Of a stretch of DNA of 64,000 bases, positions 62,601 to 64,000 are shown in pieces. The stretch covers positions 74,807 to 138,806 of the forward strand of contig NW_019773548.1 of assembly GCF_001039355.2 (NCBI RefSeq), read 5' to 3'. The stretch is from Lingula anatina (Eukaryota > Brachiopoda > Lingulata > Lingulida > Lingulidae). A program made the translations under genes and the position numbers. Positions within the stretch are counted from its first letter, which is position 1; every line of letters starts with the position of its first letter. The notes under the pieces were generated by a model that worked only from the letters and a program-made list of their open reading frames with translations, was not told the origin of the DNA and did not search any database.

Positions 62601-62996
62601 CTTATCACTGTAGCCATCGTTTATACTGTTTCTATGATCAATTCCTTAATTTTCAGTCCCTGACTTGAAGGAAAGTTTGGTATTCACTTGTGACAAGGTT
62701 CGGGCACTGAACACGAGAATACAGGAACTAAAACCGCTTTCGCCACCACGCTTTAAGGTGATGGAATACATATTTTTATTTATAGTTATGTAAATACATT
62801 GCTTTGTCAGTTTATAATAATATTTTATATAACAATTCAGTATTTGTATTCATTTGTTTTTTTAATTAAGTCTTATTTCTTTTCTTTCATAATTATTCCA
62901 ACTGTGGTTGTATAAACATTTTGTTTTCTTTTTAAACAGCTTCACCATGATGACACGTCCATGAGCAAAATGAACAAAAGACTTCGGAAAAGTTAG
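58926..62996 (+). CDS. MIS12: Kinetochore protein MIS12
   Basis: Seven coding exons: 58926-59091, 59885-59952, 60335-60433, 60804-60944, 62078-62198, 62657-62757, 62940-62996, closing in frame to 250 aa (human is 205). MIS12 is the core of the four-subunit MIS12 complex in the KMN network, which bridges inner-kinetochore CENP-C to NDC80 and KNL1. Similarity to human as recalled: YETQFFGFTPKSF matches YEAQFFGFTPQTC; CTQQLLPVFVKTFDKAFDKL aligns with the second helical segment; IPNNVLLPEDKPQE matches IPSNILLPEDKCKE; the rest is helical, ending in a basic tail (MNKRLRKS). The start at 58926 gives a 39-residue Ser-rich extension before YETQFF; the in-frame Met30 at 59013 would give a length closer to human. 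AATAAA lies at 63393-63398. Confidence 0.92.
59562..59613. repeat. (GT)n microsatellite followed by (TA)n and poly-T
   Basis: About 25 GT units in MIS12 intron 1, then ATATAT and a run of about 20 T. Confidence 0.95.
60066..60228. mobile_element. hAT-like MITE in MIS12 intron 3
   Basis: AGGGGCGGATTTAGG at the left end and CTGGATCCGCCCCTG at the right end form terminal inverted repeats of the CAGGGGCGGATC type typical of hAT elements. The interior (TTCTGGAAGACGGTCAGA against its rough complement) is also partly foldback. About 163 bp; no clear 8-bp target duplication. Confidence 0.6.
61333..61509. mobile_element. MITE family 2, copy 2, in MIS12 intron 4
   Basis: A foldback element of about 177 bp with ends CACATCGAGAAGAGCCGAGG and TTGGCTCTTTTCGATGTG, matching the TIR of the element at 13114. 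It shares the internal CCTAAATATGGCGGACCT. It is shorter than copy 1 through loss of the centre. Confidence 0.75.
61738..61966. mobile_element. MITE family 1, copy in MIS12 intron 4
   Basis: A foldback of about 229 bp: the left end has TTCCCATAGATTTTAGATCG, and the right end read backwards gives TTTCCATAGATTAGATCG. It shares GTCCGTCCCGCCTAC-like interior sequence with the copy at 11376. Confidence 0.65.
62413..62433. repeat. (CA)n microsatellite
   Basis: Short CA run in MIS12 intron 5. Confidence 0.8.
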
Positions 62997-64000
62997 CGCA
63001 GGACGGAGACATCCAGTCCAAAATTTTGATTCACAAATCTGTATACAAAAGGAAATGTAATCAACTTTTACAACTGAACAACATTCATAAAGATTTTCAC
63101 TAGAAAGCTGGAGATAACATGTGGAAAAAACTTGAGATATTGCATGTAAAAGTTGGTTCAGATGGTCCATTGAAGATAAGGTCTAATGTGTATTTATTTA
63201 TTATGTGTAGTAAATATAGTTAACATTGGGGATTGACTGCCAAATGGACAACATGAAAAACATTACGTCCCTTTTACTACAACAAAATGGCCTCCAAAAG
63301 TATGGTTCTTTACGTCTGTTTGTATATATATATATATATATTTGTAAGATAATGTAGAGCTTCCAAGTACATGGAAGTGATTAATTAAATAGAATAAAGC
63401 ATCACTTAACCTGTACTTTTAGTATAAGTCTCAGAGTTGTGGTAATGTTTAATTTATATGCATTACATTATTTATATTTTCAAATGTGTTTAGGGCTGAA
63501 AATTTGCTGAAAGAAAGAAACTAAAATTATTTACTTGGTAACTCTTGACCAAATGTTTATTGCTCCTCATTGTGTATTAACAGGTGACATTTATATCTGT
63601 TTTGTAAAGTTTTAATCATCACAAATATTGAAATGAAAATATAGTTTCTTACATTGAAATTTCACCTAAATGTCTGTTATCAAAAAGTAACTCACTTGTA
63701 ATGTGATAAATCACAACCATGTTATATTTGAAACAAGAAAAAACAAAACAAAACAATGAATCCAAAAAATTAAGCCTGAGGAGAATTAAGAAAAATAAAA
63801 AATAGGATAGGCATTAGCTTGACTTTTCATAACTCCAGTGTGAAGGGATGGTGCATGCATGTTCTATCTGCATTCTGATAATATCATTCAATTAAAGAAA
63901 CGAAGCTTAAAGGACTATCAACATAATTAAATTTATTGTATAGAGTTAGATCCAGGAGGGAATGTGGGCCATTTCCTTTTTTTGATACCCATGTTTTTCA
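62997..64000 (+). other. MIS12 3' UTR and downstream sequence
   Basis: AATAAA at 63393-63398 could end the MIS12 transcript. Beyond it I see AT-rich sequence with no coding exon up to the window end. Confidence 0.5.

Overview
The window is nuclear genomic DNA from an animal: AT-rich, intron-dense genes with GT-AG splicing, many microsatellites and small inverted-repeat transposons. The genes are plainly metazoan (HBP1, CENPK, MIS12). A marine invertebrate, most likely a lophotrochozoan such as a mollusc, is my inference. It rests on two copies of a repeat resembling bivalve pearl/Helentron-like elements, on ACATGT-rich simple sequence, and on roughly 3% divergence between what look like two alleles left side by side. 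The sequence is a draft: two N gaps (10862-11329, 53531-53778) and three single-N joins (19139, 38935, 57570), most of them lying in repeats.

Layout. 1-8045: no complete gene; a possible signal-peptide first exon of a leftward gene lies at 2295-2436. 8046-14181 (-) and 16727-37180 (+): two divergent, head-to-head paralogues of an armadillo/HEAT-like protein (gene A, 580 aa, 7 coding exons; gene B, 1665 aa, 13 coding exons). They share a five-exon core with matching splice phases. Gene B also carries a 3.1-kb disordered exon holding a GILK + KVSF pair that looks like a PP1-phosphatase docking site, and a duplicated MWGS-x-H-x-P-x-VDTLL motif. Intron 2 of gene B contains a 6.8-kb DNA transposon (20548-27323) with 18-bp perfect terminal inverted repeats and a multi-exon transposase-like gene on the minus strand.

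37181-42889: convergent 3' UTRs of gene B and HBP1, including a 1.3-kb duplication that abuts a contig join and is probably two unmerged alleles. 42890-52130 (-): HBP1, the AXH + HMG-box repressor, here with two N-terminal zinc fingers, the second assembled across a splice junction. 52131-52820: a shared divergent promoter region with CCAAT boxes. 52821-57247 (+): CENPK. 57200-57569: a 48-bp minisatellite grown from the last 16 codons of CENPK. 58926-62996 (+): MIS12. CENP-K (inner kinetochore, CCAN) and MIS12 (outer kinetochore, KMN) are therefore direct neighbours in the same orientation.

Exon boundaries were chosen by hand from splice consensus, reading-frame closure and recalled family similarity; no alignment or expression data were available. 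The five host gene models close in frame throughout. The transposase gene fails to close at two junctions, which suggests a decayed copy.
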